From positions 3,348,001 through 3,412,000 of the forward strand of contig NZ_CP166097.1 in assembly GCF_041228105.1 (NCBI RefSeq): a stretch of 64,000 nt of DNA. Reading direction: 5' to 3'. Position numbers and translations under genes: made by a program. The stretch comes from Pectobacterium aroidearum (lineage in GTDB: Bacteria > Pseudomonadota > Gammaproteobacteria > Enterobacterales > Enterobacteriaceae). Within the stretch, counting starts at the first letter, position 1, and every line of letters starts with the position of its first letter. This document shows, piece after piece, positions 52,423 through 62,320 of this stretch. The notes under the pieces are model-generated. The model saw nothing but the letters and a program-made list of their open reading frames with translations. It searched no databases and was not told the origin of the DNA.

Positions 52423-53027
52423 AAGCAAACCGCTATTGCAACCGGTTCCCTGGCTCCTATAAACTTCTTATTTTTAGATGCGTATAGCAGAACACTGGCA
52501 TAAGAAATTCATTTAGCCATAATATTTTTCATATATGTAAAAATACTTACTTACAGCAATTGTTTACTTGATAAAGTAACTCGAAAAAAATCTTACATCA
52601 TTTCGCACTTCACATTATTTGTGCGTATAACTAAAATCGAGCCATGGTTAAGAAAGCTAAGTTTTTGCCCTCACTCCCCCTGTTTTAGCCGGTGTTATGC
52701 CTCAATTGATGCAAACGCATTCATAAACACAGTATCGAGATAAAGCCTCGCTACGGTCTATAAGCTTACACTATCATAAATGCAATATCGATCGGAAATA
52801 ACGATCATTAGACCGTTCAATTCCTTGTATTCGATCGTTTTTTTCTATCAGAAAAAAAGCTCTGATCTTTATTCATTAAATCGAATTTATAAATTAGAAG
52901 ACTAATAGTTTAGATAAACTACGATAGCGTCCAGATCATGACGCGGTGAGGCGAACGGTATAGCGTAACGTTGCTGAATTAATTAGAGGGTAAAGATAAA
53001 AGCAGAGCGTTTAATACCTATCAACAT

Positions 53028-53061
53028 AAAAAAAGCCAGTCAGTAAGGGCTGACTGGCTTT
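53028..53061 (-). terminator. Rho-independent terminator of patA
   Basis: A perfect 12-bp stem (AAAGCCAGTCAG/CTGACTGGCTTT) with a 6-nt loop, followed on the minus strand by seven T. It begins 44 bp past the patA stop. Confidence 0.88.
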
Positions 53062-53104
53062 CGGGCTGAACCTAATAAGGTGCTGCGTGTTTCCGTCTCG
53101 TTTT

Positions 53105-54553
<1,449 letters not shown>

Positions 54554-54557
54554 TTAA

Positions 54558-54573
54558 TGCACATAACACGCCA
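54558..54573 (-). promoter_or_regulatory. Candidate sigma-54 promoter of patA
   Basis: On the minus strand TGGCGTG-N4-GTGCA gives the invariant GG-N10-GC pair (GG at 54572-54571, GC at 54560-54559) and 9 of 12 consensus bases. The -12 GC is about 48 bp from the TTG start. E. coli patA is reported to be sigma-54 dependent. Confidence 0.55.
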
Positions 54574-54738
54574 GTCGCCCGCCCCAAACCAGAATAAAAT
54601 ACAAAAACGCGATCTAAACCAAAAATCCAGCAGATAATTTGAACCAAATATTAATATGAAAAATTAATAACCAATTGGCTCGGTGAATACCAGGATGAAG
54701 AAAAATAAAGCCTCGTGTGATGCCCCGCTTTTGCCCAA

Positions 54739-54759
54739 CGCGCCCTCTTTTGGGGCGCG
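54739..54759 (-). terminator. GC hairpin downstream of patD
   Basis: A perfect 7-bp stem (CGCGCCC/GGGCGCG) with a 7-nt loop lies about 90 bp past the patD stop. It lacks a T run on the minus strand, so termination would be partial. Confidence 0.4.
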
Positions 54760-54850
54760 CCAGATCAGGACAAACGCGCTATGCCATTATCGGCTTCCCG
54801 TTCAGGGCTCTCCGTTCAAGATAAAGCCCCGTGCGGCAAACCGGCGATCC

Positions 54851-56275
54851 TCAGTGCCGGATCATGATATGGCGCACGATGGTGTAATCCTCCAGACCGT
54901 ACATCGACATATCTTTGCCGTAGCCTGACAGTTTCTGCCCGCCGTGCGGCATTTCGCTCACCAGCATGAAGTGGGTATTCACCCAGGTACAGCCGTATTG
55001 AAGACATGCGGCAAGACGGTGCGCCCGCCCGATATCGCGCGTCCAGACCGACGAGGCCAGCCCGTAATGCGAAGCGTTGGCCCAGCCAATCACCTGCGCT
55101 TCATCGTCGAACGGCGTAATGGAAATAACGGGACCAAATACTTCTTTCTGGACGATCTCATCTTCCTGCTTCGCGCCCGCCAGCACCGTGGGCTGGAAGT
55201 AGAATCCCTGCCCTTTCACTCGCTCGCCACCGGTCACCACCGTAATATGCGGCAGCGCTTTAGCGCGTTCGACGAACCCCACCACGCGTTCCAGTTGCTG
55301 CTCAGTAATCAGCGGCCCCAGTTCGGTGGTTTCATCGTGCGGATCGCCCATTTTCAGCGTCGCCACCGCGTTACCTAATGCTTCCACGACCTTATCGTAG
55401 ACGGCACGCTGCACATACAGCCGACAGGCGGCAGTACAGTCTTGCCCCGCATTATAGAAGCCGAAGCTGCGAATCCCATCAACGACCTGATCGATATCGG
55501 CATCGTCGAAAACAATCACCGGCGCTTTGCCACCCAGCTCCATATGCGTCCGTTTTACGCTTGAGGCAGTATGCGACAGAATATGCGCACCGGTCGCAAT
55601 CGAACCGGTCAGCGACACCATGTTCACTTTCTCATGCCCCGTCAGCGCATCACCGATGTCAGCACCGCGTCCGAACACAATATTCACCACGCCTGCCGGC
55701 AGAATCTCCGCCAGCAAATGCGCCAGATAAAACGTGGTTAGCGGCGTTTGCTCCGCCGGTTTCAGCACCACACAGTTCCCCGCCGCCAGCGCCGGTGCCA
55801 GCTTCCACGACGCCATCATCAGCGGATAATTCCACGGTGCAATGGACGCCACTACGCCAACCGGGTCGCGCCGGATCATCGAGGTGTGCCCTTCGAGATA
55901 TTCTCCGGCCGCCGAACCGCTCAGACAGCGCGCCGCGCCGGCAAAAAAGCGAAACACATCAGCAACCGCAGGCACTTCATCATTCAGTGCCGCATGGTAG
56001 GGCTTACCGCAGTTCAGCGATTCAAGCCTGGCAAACGCTTCAGCGTTTTCTTCAATAGCATCGGCAATCTGTAGCAGTAGCGTCGCACGCGTTTTCGGCG
56101 TGGTCTGTCCCCAGTGTGCAAAAGCGGACTCGGCAGCCAGAACGGCTGCATCAACCTGGTGCAGATCGGCCTGCGCAATGGCGGCAATTTGCTCTCCCGT
56201 GGCAGGGTTGAATACCGCCAACGCCTCGCCTTTACCCGCAACCAGCTTGCCTTCTATGAGTAATTTGTCGTGCAT
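54851..56275 (-). CDS. patD: Gamma-aminobutyraldehyde dehydrogenase PatD
   Basis: A 474-residue NAD-dependent aldehyde dehydrogenase resembling E. coli PatD/YdcW. It has [37 protein letters not shown]-type loop [15 protein letters not shown], the catalytic Glu in [20 protein letters not shown] and the catalytic Cys in [16 protein letters not shown]. It oxidises 4-aminobutanal to GABA, the step after PatA. The two genes are adjacent here, whereas they are apart in E. coli. It is on the same strand upstream of patA with a 339-bp gap. Confidence 0.93.
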   Translation of the reverse strand: MHDKLLIEGKLVAGKGEALAVFNPATGEQIAAIAQADLHQVDAAVLAAESAFAHWGQTTPKTRATLLLQIADAIEENAEAFARLESLNCGKPYHAALNDEVPAVADVFRFFAGAARCLSGSAAGEYLEGHTSMIRRDPVGVVASIAPWNYPLMMASWKLAPALAAGNCVVLKPAEQTPLTTFYLAHLLAEILPAGVVNIVFGRGADIGDALTGHEKVNMVSLTGSIATGAHILSHTASSVKRTHMELGGKAPVIVFDDADIDQVVDGIRSFGFYNAGQDCTAACRLYVQRAVYDKVVEALGNAVATLKMGDPHDETTELGPLITEQQLERVVGFVERAKALPHITVVTGGERVKGQGFYFQPTVLAGAKQEDEIVQKEVFGPVISITPFDDEAQVIGWANASHYGLASSVWTRDIGRAHRLAACLQYGCTWVNTHFMLVSEMPHGGQKLSGYGKDMSMYGLEDYTIVRHIMIRH

Positions 56276-56395
56276 ACATTTTCCTTACAGAGAGAAAACC
56301 GTCGTGTTTTTCACCATTATCTGCAAAATGTCTGTGCAAAAAACCTGCCACGTTGCACTGACTTATCAATCCGCTCTGCAACCGGCAGCCTTATG

Positions 56396-56566
56396 CTAAG
56401 GCGCGTTGCCCGATGCTTTCTTCGTCTGCGTAGCGGCCTGTCTGGCTTCCTCCGCCAGCGCCTCGATCTCTTCTTCCGTTAGTTGGTCTGACGCCTCATG
56501 CACCTTTGCCAGCCCTTCGCTGACCGTCACCTCTTTAGGATCCTGCGCTGAGTCCTTCGTGGTCAT
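56396..56566 (-). CDS. Small acidic protein of unknown function
   Basis: A 56-residue soluble protein, MTTKDSAQDPKEVTVSEGLAKVHEASDQLTEEEIEALAEEARQAATQTKKASGNAP, mostly helical and Glu/Ala-rich with a likely helix at TEEEIEALAEEARQAA. A very strong GGGAGGAG Shine-Dalgarno 6-8 nt before the ATG at 56566 supports real translation; the longer upstream frame is spurious. I do not recognise the family. It is divergent from hasI, with the Fur box between them, so iron control is possible. Confidence 0.7.
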   Translation of the reverse strand: MTTKDSAQDPKEVTVSEGLAKVHEASDQLTEEEIEALAEEARQAATQTKKASGNAP

Positions 56567-56673
56567 TTCTGCTCCTCCCGATGAAAGAATAAACCAGCAA
56601 AGATAAGTGTAGTCGATGGCAAAAATCCGCCAATCTGAAGAAGATTTAACTCTGCTTTTCGCATCCGCATATG

Positions 56674-56688
56674 TGATAATAATTATCA
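56674..56688. promoter_or_regulatory. Fur box upstream of hasI
   Basis: TGATAATAATTATCA is a perfect 15-bp palindrome and the classical Fur core. It lies 138 bp before hasI and 108 bp before the divergent small gene. Confidence 0.9.
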
Positions 56689-56825
56689 ATTACATTAAAT
56701 TTATTATTCAGGGCCTTACCCCGTCGACGGACAGTGCTGAGCATTGCTATGGATAGCGCCGTGGCAAGGGAAAGGGGTTCTGTTGCCGCAGAGTCGGCGG
56801 GAAGGTCACCTGACGGGACGTTGGC

Positions 56826-57335
56826 ATGTCAGAGTCTGAACTCAGAATGCTGTTCAACCACTATGCAGAGCGGTTAGAACGCTATCTCAATCACAAACTG
56901 CGCGACCCTCAGGCAGCAGCAGATCTGGTGCAAGAGAGTTTTTTACGGTTAGCGCAACGGCTGGAACAGCAGAATGATGTAGACGACAAGAAGGCATATC
57001 TCTATAAGACAGCAAATAATTTGCTGCTTGACCATGTTCGCCACCAGCAGCGCTGGCAGATGGCGACGTCCGTTGATGATACGGAGGCGACGCTGGAATA
57101 CCTGCCGGATGCCGCGCCTCAGCTCGATCAAACGGCCATCGCCCAACAGGAGCTGGAACGTCTGGCAAATGTGCTGTCGACGCTACCTGAACGCACGCAG
57201 TTGATATTTCATCTGCACCGGTTTGAACACATGACGCAGGCGCAAATTGCTCAGCAGTTGGAGATTTCCCTCAGCACCGTTGAGAAACATCTTGCCATGA
57301 CGTTGCACGCGATGATGACGATCCGCACCTCGTGA
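56826..57335 (+). CDS. hasI: ECF sigma factor HasI
   Basis: A 169-residue FecI-type ECF sigma factor. Region 2 contains HKLRDPQAAADLVQESFLRLAQRL and KAYLYKTANNLLLDHVRHQQR. Region 4 contains LSTLPERTQLIFHLHRFEHMTQAQIAQQLEISLSTVEKHLAMTL. In Serratia HasI directs transcription of the has operon when heme-loaded hemophore docks on HasR. Here it is led by a perfect Fur box and followed by hasS 99 bp downstream, which appears to have its own HasI promoter. Confidence 0.92.
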   Translation: MSESELRMLFNHYAERLERYLNHKLRDPQAAADLVQESFLRLAQRLEQQNDVDDKKAYLYKTANNLLLDHVRHQQRWQMATSVDDTEATLEYLPDAAPQLDQTAIAQQELERLANVLSTLPERTQLIFHLHRFEHMTQAQIAQQLEISLSTVEKHLAMTLHAMMTIRTS

Positions 57336-57369
57336 AACGCGTCGCCCATCATGAAATAATCACAAATTA

Positions 57370-57407
57370 TTTACGGGTTTATTGCCGTCAGACGTCTACA
57401 TATTTAG
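57370..57407 (+). promoter_or_regulatory. Candidate HasI-dependent promoter of hasS
   Basis: TTTACGGGTT (57370-57379), a 13-nt spacer and CGTCTACATATTTAG (57393-57407) recur with the same spacing before hasR. The CGTC element resembles ECF -10 boxes. It lies 38 bp upstream of hasS. Confidence 0.7.
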
Positions 57408-57434
57408 AGACCCTACACACTCCAGGCCTACAAC

Positions 57435-58388
57435 ATGAATGATTATCCCCCTGAGATCCAGCAGCAGGCAGCACGATGGGCCATACGTTTGGCCGAAGCG
57501 CCGCTGGACGATGAACAGGAACTGGCATTCCAGCACTGGCTGGCACAGGATCCGCGCCATCGCCACGCGTTGGAACAGGCAGGGATGCTCTGGCATGGGC
57601 TCGGGTCGCTCAGCGCCGAGCAACGGCAAGTGCTGCAACCACAACCGCCAGCCACCTTTCTCATCAAGCGCGTCAATCGCGCGACGCAGTGGAAAATCGC
57701 GGCCTTACTGCTACTGGGTTTCAGTATCGGCACGACGTGGATTTCCGACGGTATCCTCATGCTGCGCTCGGATTATCATGCAGTACATCAGGTCAAACAC
57801 GTTACGTTGCCGGACGGCAGTGAGGTCGATATGGATGCGGGCAGCGCCATTTCACTCGCCTATACGCCGCAAGAGCGGCGCGTCACGCTGTTACAAGGCT
57901 CAGCCTGGTTCACTGTCGCCCCAACAACCACTCAGGAAAAACGCCCTTTTCTGGTTGATGCGGCCTCAGGCACCACGCAGGCGCTGGGCACGCAGTTTAT
58001 TGTGCAAAACGCCTCACAGACAACGACCGTCGGCGTGGTGGAGCACAGTGTTCAGGTCACGGCAAACGGGCAATCATTGCAGCTTGATGAGCAGCAGGCG
58101 GCACGCTATACCGAACAAGGAATGACGCGACTCCCCGGCTGGAATAGCCGCGAGCGTGGCGACTGGCGGCGTGGCCTGCTGATCTTTGATCAACAGCCGC
58201 TGGCCGTCGTCATCGCACGTATCAATCAGTATCGCGCTGGCACGATCGTCATCCCTACGTCAGCGCTGCGCCAGCGTCAGGTCAGCGGCATTTTTTCACT
58301 GAACGAACTGGATGGCGCATTGCAAACCATCGCCACCGAACTGGGTGCCAAAACCGTTTCACTCCCCGGCGTCACCGTTCTGTACTGA
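57435..58388 (+). CDS. hasS: FecR-type anti-sigma factor HasS
   Basis: A 317-residue single-pass inner-membrane protein. The cytoplasmic part has the FecR N-terminal pattern QQQAARWAIRLAEAPLDDEQELAFQHWLAQDPRHRHALEQAGMLW. The TM helix is at about 86-102 (WKIAALLLLGFSIGTTW). The periplasmic FecR domain includes HVTLPDGSEVDMDAGSAISLAYTPQERRVTLLQGSAWFTVAP, and the C-terminal STN-like part has LLIFDQQPLAVVIARINQY. HasS holds HasI inactive until the HasR signal arrives. Confidence 0.93.
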   Translation: MNDYPPEIQQQAARWAIRLAEAPLDDEQELAFQHWLAQDPRHRHALEQAGMLWHGLGSLSAEQRQVLQPQPPATFLIKRVNRATQWKIAALLLLGFSIGTTWISDGILMLRSDYHAVHQVKHVTLPDGSEVDMDAGSAISLAYTPQERRVTLLQGSAWFTVAPTTTQEKRPFLVDAASGTTQALGTQFIVQNASQTTTVGVVEHSVQVTANGQSLQLDEQQAARYTEQGMTRLPGWNSRERGDWRRGLLIFDQQPLAVVIARINQYRAGTIVIPTSALRQRQVSGIFSLNELDGALQTIATELGAKTVSLPGVTVLY

Positions 58389-58507
58389 TCTCTTTCTCCC
58401 CTGTCTTCCCCCATCCCTGCCACGCCGCTCAGGCGTGGCGATCTCTCATAAACGTCCTTTACGTTCACAAGACCGCAACGTGCCATAGAAAAAAATTTAA
58501 ATATTTT

Positions 58508-58545
58508 TTTACGGGTTCTGTCTTCTCAGCCGTCTTCATATTTAG
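58508..58545 (+). promoter_or_regulatory. Candidate HasI-dependent promoter of hasR
   Basis: TTTACGGGTT (58508-58517), a 13-nt spacer and CGTCTTCATATTTAG (58531-58545) match the hasS promoter region almost exactly, while the spacers differ. A Fur-like site follows directly. Confidence 0.72.
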
Positions 58546-58550
58546 GTAAT

Positions 58551-58569
58551 GATTTTTATTATCATTTTC
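58551..58569 (+). promoter_or_regulatory. Fur-box-like site upstream of hasR
   Basis: The 19-mer matches the GATAATGATAATCATTATC consensus at 14 positions (ending in ATCATTTTC). It directly follows the candidate HasI promoter, so iron repression would act downstream of its start point. Confidence 0.7.
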
Positions 58570-58648
58570 ATTAAGAAAAGAAGGGGTAACTATCCCTTTG
58601 TTTATTAATGCTTATTGATGATTTAACGAATGGCAGACCAGGCGAAAA

Positions 58649-61327
58649 ATGTTTAAAAGAACACAACAGCAAAACAGCCGATTGTTACAACTTAATCCAC
58701 TTTCTCTTGCCGTCGGCATCGCACTGTCGCTGCCTGCTTCATTCCACTATGCGCAAGCAGAAACACCGGCAGCCAACGTTCAGGAAGCGGCTCGCCACAG
58801 CGTCACCTTCTCCATCAGCTCGCAACCGTTAAGCAGCGCGCTGCTGCGTTTCGCTGAACAGGCGGGGTTACAGGTCTTTTTTGCCGACGTCAAACTGGAA
58901 AATATGCAGGCCACCTCCCTTCAGGGTCGCTTCACGCCAGAGCAGGGGCTGCGCAGGATGATCGGCACTAACTCAGTCGATTTCCAGATCGGTAGCAACG
59001 GCGTCATTACCTTGCGCCCTCGTTCAACCAACGTCGATACGGCCAAAATAGACGATGTGATGACGGTACGTGCCTTTACCGTCGCCAATCCCGGTGACTG
59101 GATCTACGAACAGCCGCGTGCCATCAGCGTTATTTCACGCGAGCAGATGGATAACCGCCCTTCCCGCCATGCCGCCGATCTGCTGGAACAATCCGCTGGC
59201 GTTTACTCCAGCGTCAGCCAACAGGATCCTTCGCTGTCGGTGAACATTCGCGGCATACAGGATTTCGGCCGCGTGAATATGAACATCGACGGCGTGCGGC
59301 AGAATTTTCAAAAAACTGGCTACGGGCAGCGTAACGGTCAGATGTATATCGATTCGGAGCTGCTCTCCGGCGCAACCATTGAAAAAGGCGCGACAAACGT
59401 GATGGGCAGTGCAGGTACGCTGGGCGGTGTCGCCACGTTTAACACCGTTAGCGCCCACGATTTTCTGGCGCCGGGTAAAGAACTGGGCGGAAAACTACAC
59501 GCCAGCACAGGCGACAACGGCACGCATTTTATCGGCAGCGGCGTGCTCGCACTGGGTAACGAAAGCGGCGACATTCTGGTCGGTGCCAGCGAGCGTCATC
59601 TGGGCGACTACTGGCCGGGGAATGATGGCAACCTCGGTAATATTCGTATTCCCGGAAATTCAACTAATTACGAAGAGTGGGCGAATAACTTAAAGCATCA
59701 GAAAGTGACTAGCGCGGCCTACACCATGCGCTCGCGACTGGCGAAAGTCGGCTGGAATCTGCCAGCTAATCAGCGCTTCCAGCTCAGCTATATGCAAACG
59801 CAAACCTCTTCTGAAAACGCAGGGACGTTATCCAATCTTTCCAATACCGAACTGGGTTGGAAAGCCAGCGGACACAGCGAGATTATGGCACGCAGTACCG
59901 CGCTGGATTACAGCCTGAAGCCGGACGATCAGCGCTGGCTGGATTTTAAGGCCAAGATTTATTACGCCGATACCAATAACGACACCGATAACTATGCGCT
60001 CTCTAATACCAGTGCCTATCATGAAAGCACGCGGCTACGCACGTACGGCGCCCAAGCGCAGAATACATCGACGCTGTGGCAGCAAGGCGCGCACGATCTG
60101 AAAGCCGACTACGGACTGGATTTCTATTACGACAAGATCACGACGGACAGCACCAATAGCACGGCCAGTAACGCCACCCCGGAAGGGAACCGCGCGATGG
60201 CCAGCCTGTTCGCGAACCTGAATTATGCCTACGACGAATGGGTAACGCTGCAAGGCGGCCTGCGTTACGATCGCTACCGGTTACGCGGCACCACCAGCAT
60301 CAGCTATCGGGAAATTCCCTATACCATCACGAATCCCTGCACCGCACGGTCGATCGCGCTCTGCCCGCCGTTCGTGACCACCACGCAGGATTGGAATGTC
60401 GATGACGAACACGGCAAACTTTCCCCCACCCTGTTTGCTGGCGTCCGCCCCGGCGTTGAATGGCTACAGCTGTTCACCAGCTATGGCCTGTCCTGGCGTC
60501 CGCCGTCAGTCAGCGAAACCTTTGCCAACGGCACCTACAGCGCAGGCAACTATTACCTCTATCCAAACCCCAACCTTAAGCCGGAACGCTCTCGCGCCTG
60601 GGAAGTCGGATTCAATATTCAGCAGCCTAATCTGCTCGTTGATGGCGACAGGCTGGTCAGCAAAGTGTCCTATTTCGACACCCGGATCAACAACTACATC
60701 AGCCTGAACGGCGCGCGCAATAAGCCGGGCTATAACGGCTATTCCCTCAGCAATTCCGTGTTCCAGAACAATCTGGCGAAGAGTCGCTTCCGCGGCATGG
60801 AATACCAGTTGAATTACGACGCGGGCTTTTTATATGTCGATGCCACCTACACCCACATGATCGGCAATAACGATTTCTGTGCGCCGGTGGCCTGGATGGG
60901 CGGCGTCACGACCGTCGGCGGTTCCAGAGGCAACTACTACTCTACGCCTGTCGATACCACGGCTAGCGATTTCTCTTGCCAGAAAACGCTGTTATTCAGC
61001 AACGCGGCCTATCTGCCGGGCGACCGCGGTTCCGTCACGCTGGGGACACGCGTCTTCGATCGCAAGCTGGATATGGGCGTCACGATGCGCTTCGCTCCCG
61101 GCTATCAGGATGCTGCCGCACCGGCTAACTCCGCCTATTTAGCCGACTGGCCCAAATATGAAGTTTACGATCTGTACGCCAGCTATCGTCTGACCGACAG
61201 CCTGACGGTACGCGGATCCGTCGAAAATATCGCTAACCGTACTTACATCGTGAGCTATGGCGAATCATTGGGTTACACACCAAGCCGGGGAAGAACGGTG
61301 CAGGCTGGCGTGGAGTACCGATTCTAA
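58649..61327 (+). CDS. hasR: Hemophore receptor HasR (TonB-dependent, with signalling domain)
   Basis: An 892-residue outer-membrane receptor, similar in length to Serratia HasR. Signal peptide to about residue 36. An STN signalling domain (about 50-115, VTFSISSQPLSSALLRFAEQAGLQVFFADVKLE) contacts HasS. The plug domain has INIRGIQDF-type SVNIRGIQDFGRVNMNIDGVRQNF and GATIEKGATNVMGSAGTLGGVATFNTV. A long beta-barrel follows, ending VQAGVEYRF. It binds holo- and apo-hemophore, strips off heme and imports it with TonB/HasB energy, and signals through HasS-HasI. Confidence 0.95.
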   Translation: MFKRTQQQNSRLLQLNPLSLAVGIALSLPASFHYAQAETPAANVQEAARHSVTFSISSQPLSSALLRFAEQAGLQVFFADVKLENMQATSLQGRFTPEQGLRRMIGTNSVDFQIGSNGVITLRPRSTNVDTAKIDDVMTVRAFTVANPGDWIYEQPRAISVISREQMDNRPSRHAADLLEQSAGVYSSVSQQDPSLSVNIRGIQDFGRVNMNIDGVRQNFQKTGYGQRNGQMYIDSELLSGATIEKGATNVMGSAGTLGGVATFNTVSAHDFLAPGKELGGKLHASTGDNGTHFIGSGVLALGNESGDILVGASERHLGDYWPGNDGNLGNIRIPGNSTNYEEWANNLKHQKVTSAAYTMRSRLAKVGWNLPANQRFQLSYMQTQTSSENAGTLSNLSNTELGWKASGHSEIMARSTALDYSLKPDDQRWLDFKAKIYYADTNNDTDNYALSNTSAYHESTRLRTYGAQAQNTSTLWQQGAHDLKADYGLDFYYDKITTDSTNSTASNATPEGNRAMASLFANLNYAYDEWVTLQGGLRYDRYRLRGTTSISYREIPYTITNPCTARSIALCPPFVTTTQDWNVDDEHGKLSPTLFAGVRPGVEWLQLFTSYGLSWRPPSVSETFANGTYSAGNYYLYPNPNLKPERSRAWEVGFNIQQPNLLVDGDRLVSKVSYFDTRINNYISLNGARNKPGYNGYSLSNSVFQNNLAKSRFRGMEYQLNYDAGFLYVDATYTHMIGNNDFCAPVAWMGGVTTVGGSRGNYYSTPVDTTASDFSCQKTLLFSNAAYLPGDRGSVTLGTRVFDRKLDMGVTMRFAPGYQDAAAPANSAYLADWPKYEVYDLYASYRLTDSLTVRGSVENIANRTYIVSYGESLGYTPSRGRTVQAGVEYRF

Positions 61328-61361
61328 TTTCTCTGTTTCCCCACGCGGGAGGCAGGAAAAC

Positions 61362-61389
61362 AAAGGGGATGGGATGGCTCATCCTCTTT
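61362..61389 (+). terminator. Hairpin between hasR and hasA (attenuator-like)
   Basis: A 10-bp stem (61362-61371 with 61380-61389, one G-T wobble) and an 8-nt loop, with TCTTTC after it, lies 35 bp past hasR. Its weak T run would let part of transcription continue or protect the hasA mRNA 5' end. Confidence 0.5.
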
Positions 61390-61444
61390 CACGACAGACA
61401 CGGATGACCGTGCCTGTAGATCGTTAGTTAATGAGGAATCTATT

Positions 61445-62062
61445 ATGAGTTTTGCAATTACCTACGATGCCTACTATGCCAATTACAGCATTGCCAGCTA
61501 CCTGACTGAATGGTCGGCAGCGTTTGGTGACGTTAACCATACCGCGGGTAATACACAAGTCGGTGGCAATAATACCGGGGGCTTTTACGGCGGCGATACC
61601 TTTATAGACGGTACTCAATATGCGATCACGAGTACGCAGAACGATTTCTCCGCGCTCATTGCTGGCGGCGATCTGACCTACAGCCTCTTCACGCCTCCAG
61701 CCCACACGCTGTACGGCGACCTGGACAGCCTGTCCTTCGGGAACGTCCTGCAAGGTGGCACCACCGCGGGCACCACGTACTCTCTTGCTGAGCCGGAAGT
61801 CACCTTCAGCGGACTGGATCTCTCCACAGACGTTGCCAACCTGACCGTTAGCGATCGCGGTGTCGTTCATGACGTGATTTACGGCCTGATGAGCGGCCAG
61901 GTTCAGCCGCTGCTGGATGCGCTGACTAACGCGGGTATCGATATTAACGCCAGCCTGGATAGCCTGAGCTTCGCAACAGCGACCTCCGATGCTGCGCTTT
62001 CTGCCGATACCGTGGTTGACGTGGTTGGCGTCGCCGAAACGGCCGATCTGCTGGCGGCATAA
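61445..62062 (+). CDS. hasA: Secreted heme-binding hemophore HasA
   Basis: A 205-residue secreted protein with no N-terminal signal peptide. The expected heme-ligand residues are present: His32 in GDVNHTAGN, Tyr79 in GGDLTYSLF and its partner His87 in PPAHTLYGDLDSLSFG. These match Serratia HasA His32/Tyr75/His83 with a 4-residue shift caused by a longer loop. The C terminus ADLLAA resembles the type I secretion signal of HasA. It takes heme from host proteins and delivers it to HasR. A terminator-like hairpin follows, which keeps hasA more abundant than hasD in related systems. Confidence 0.96.
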   Translation: MSFAITYDAYYANYSIASYLTEWSAAFGDVNHTAGNTQVGGNNTGGFYGGDTFIDGTQYAITSTQNDFSALIAGGDLTYSLFTPPAHTLYGDLDSLSFGNVLQGGTTAGTTYSLAEPEVTFSGLDLSTDVANLTVSDRGVVHDVIYGLMSGQVQPLLDALTNAGIDINASLDSLSFATATSDAALSADTVVDVVGVAETADLLAA

Positions 62063-62064
62063 GA

Positions 62065-62096
62065 AAACGGCTAAAAGATGACGCTTTTAGCCGTTT
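62065..62096 (+). terminator. Terminator-like hairpin after hasA
   Basis: A perfect 13-bp stem (AAACGGCTAAAAG/CTTTTAGCCGTTT) with a 6-nt loop starts 2 bp after the hasA stop. Read-through to hasD is required unless hasD has its own promoter. Confidence 0.75.
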
Positions 62097-62126
62097 GAGT
62101 GAACACCGTCGCGGTACGGAGAGAGT

Positions 62127-62177
62127 CATACCCTAAATAATTCACGCTGCACGGATGCGGCGTGAAGTATGACGGGC
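62127..62177. repeat. Short ERIC-like remnant between hasA and hasD
   Basis: The ends CATACCCTAAATAATTC and GAAGTATGACGGG match the two ends of an ERIC-type element, but the central core is missing. The remaining middle forms a TTCACGC/GCGTGAA hairpin. Confidence 0.55.
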
Positions 62178-62320
62178 ACGGCACCGCGGCGGTCTACTGA
62201 GTGTAATAACCGTTGGCAAGCCGCGTCAATAGCGGTACGGCTAACCGCTTTCCCCTCTTCCACCCTGTGGGTACACCACGGTGAGAATGATGGCGACTTT
62301 ATTGAAGAAGGAACATCCCA

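Larger units (their letters stand above)
52327..53104. other. AT-rich 778-bp noncoding region upstream of the chemoreceptor
   Basis: No reading frame with a supported start was found on either strand. It contains the candidate sigma-28 promoter at its left end and the patA terminator at its right end. Between them lies AT-rich sequence that I cannot assign to any element; no tRNA, attachment site or IS end was recognised. A small RNA is possible but unsupported. Confidence 0.6.

Noticed and set aside
52327..53104. Possible mobile-element remnant or tRNA in the long AT-rich gap
   Set aside because: No terminal repeats, transposase fragment or cloverleaf could be found by eye.
55378..56058. 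226-codon open frame opposite patD
   Set aside because: It lies fully inside patD, has an Arg/Pro/Ser-rich shadow composition and no ribosome site. patD has clear catalytic motifs.
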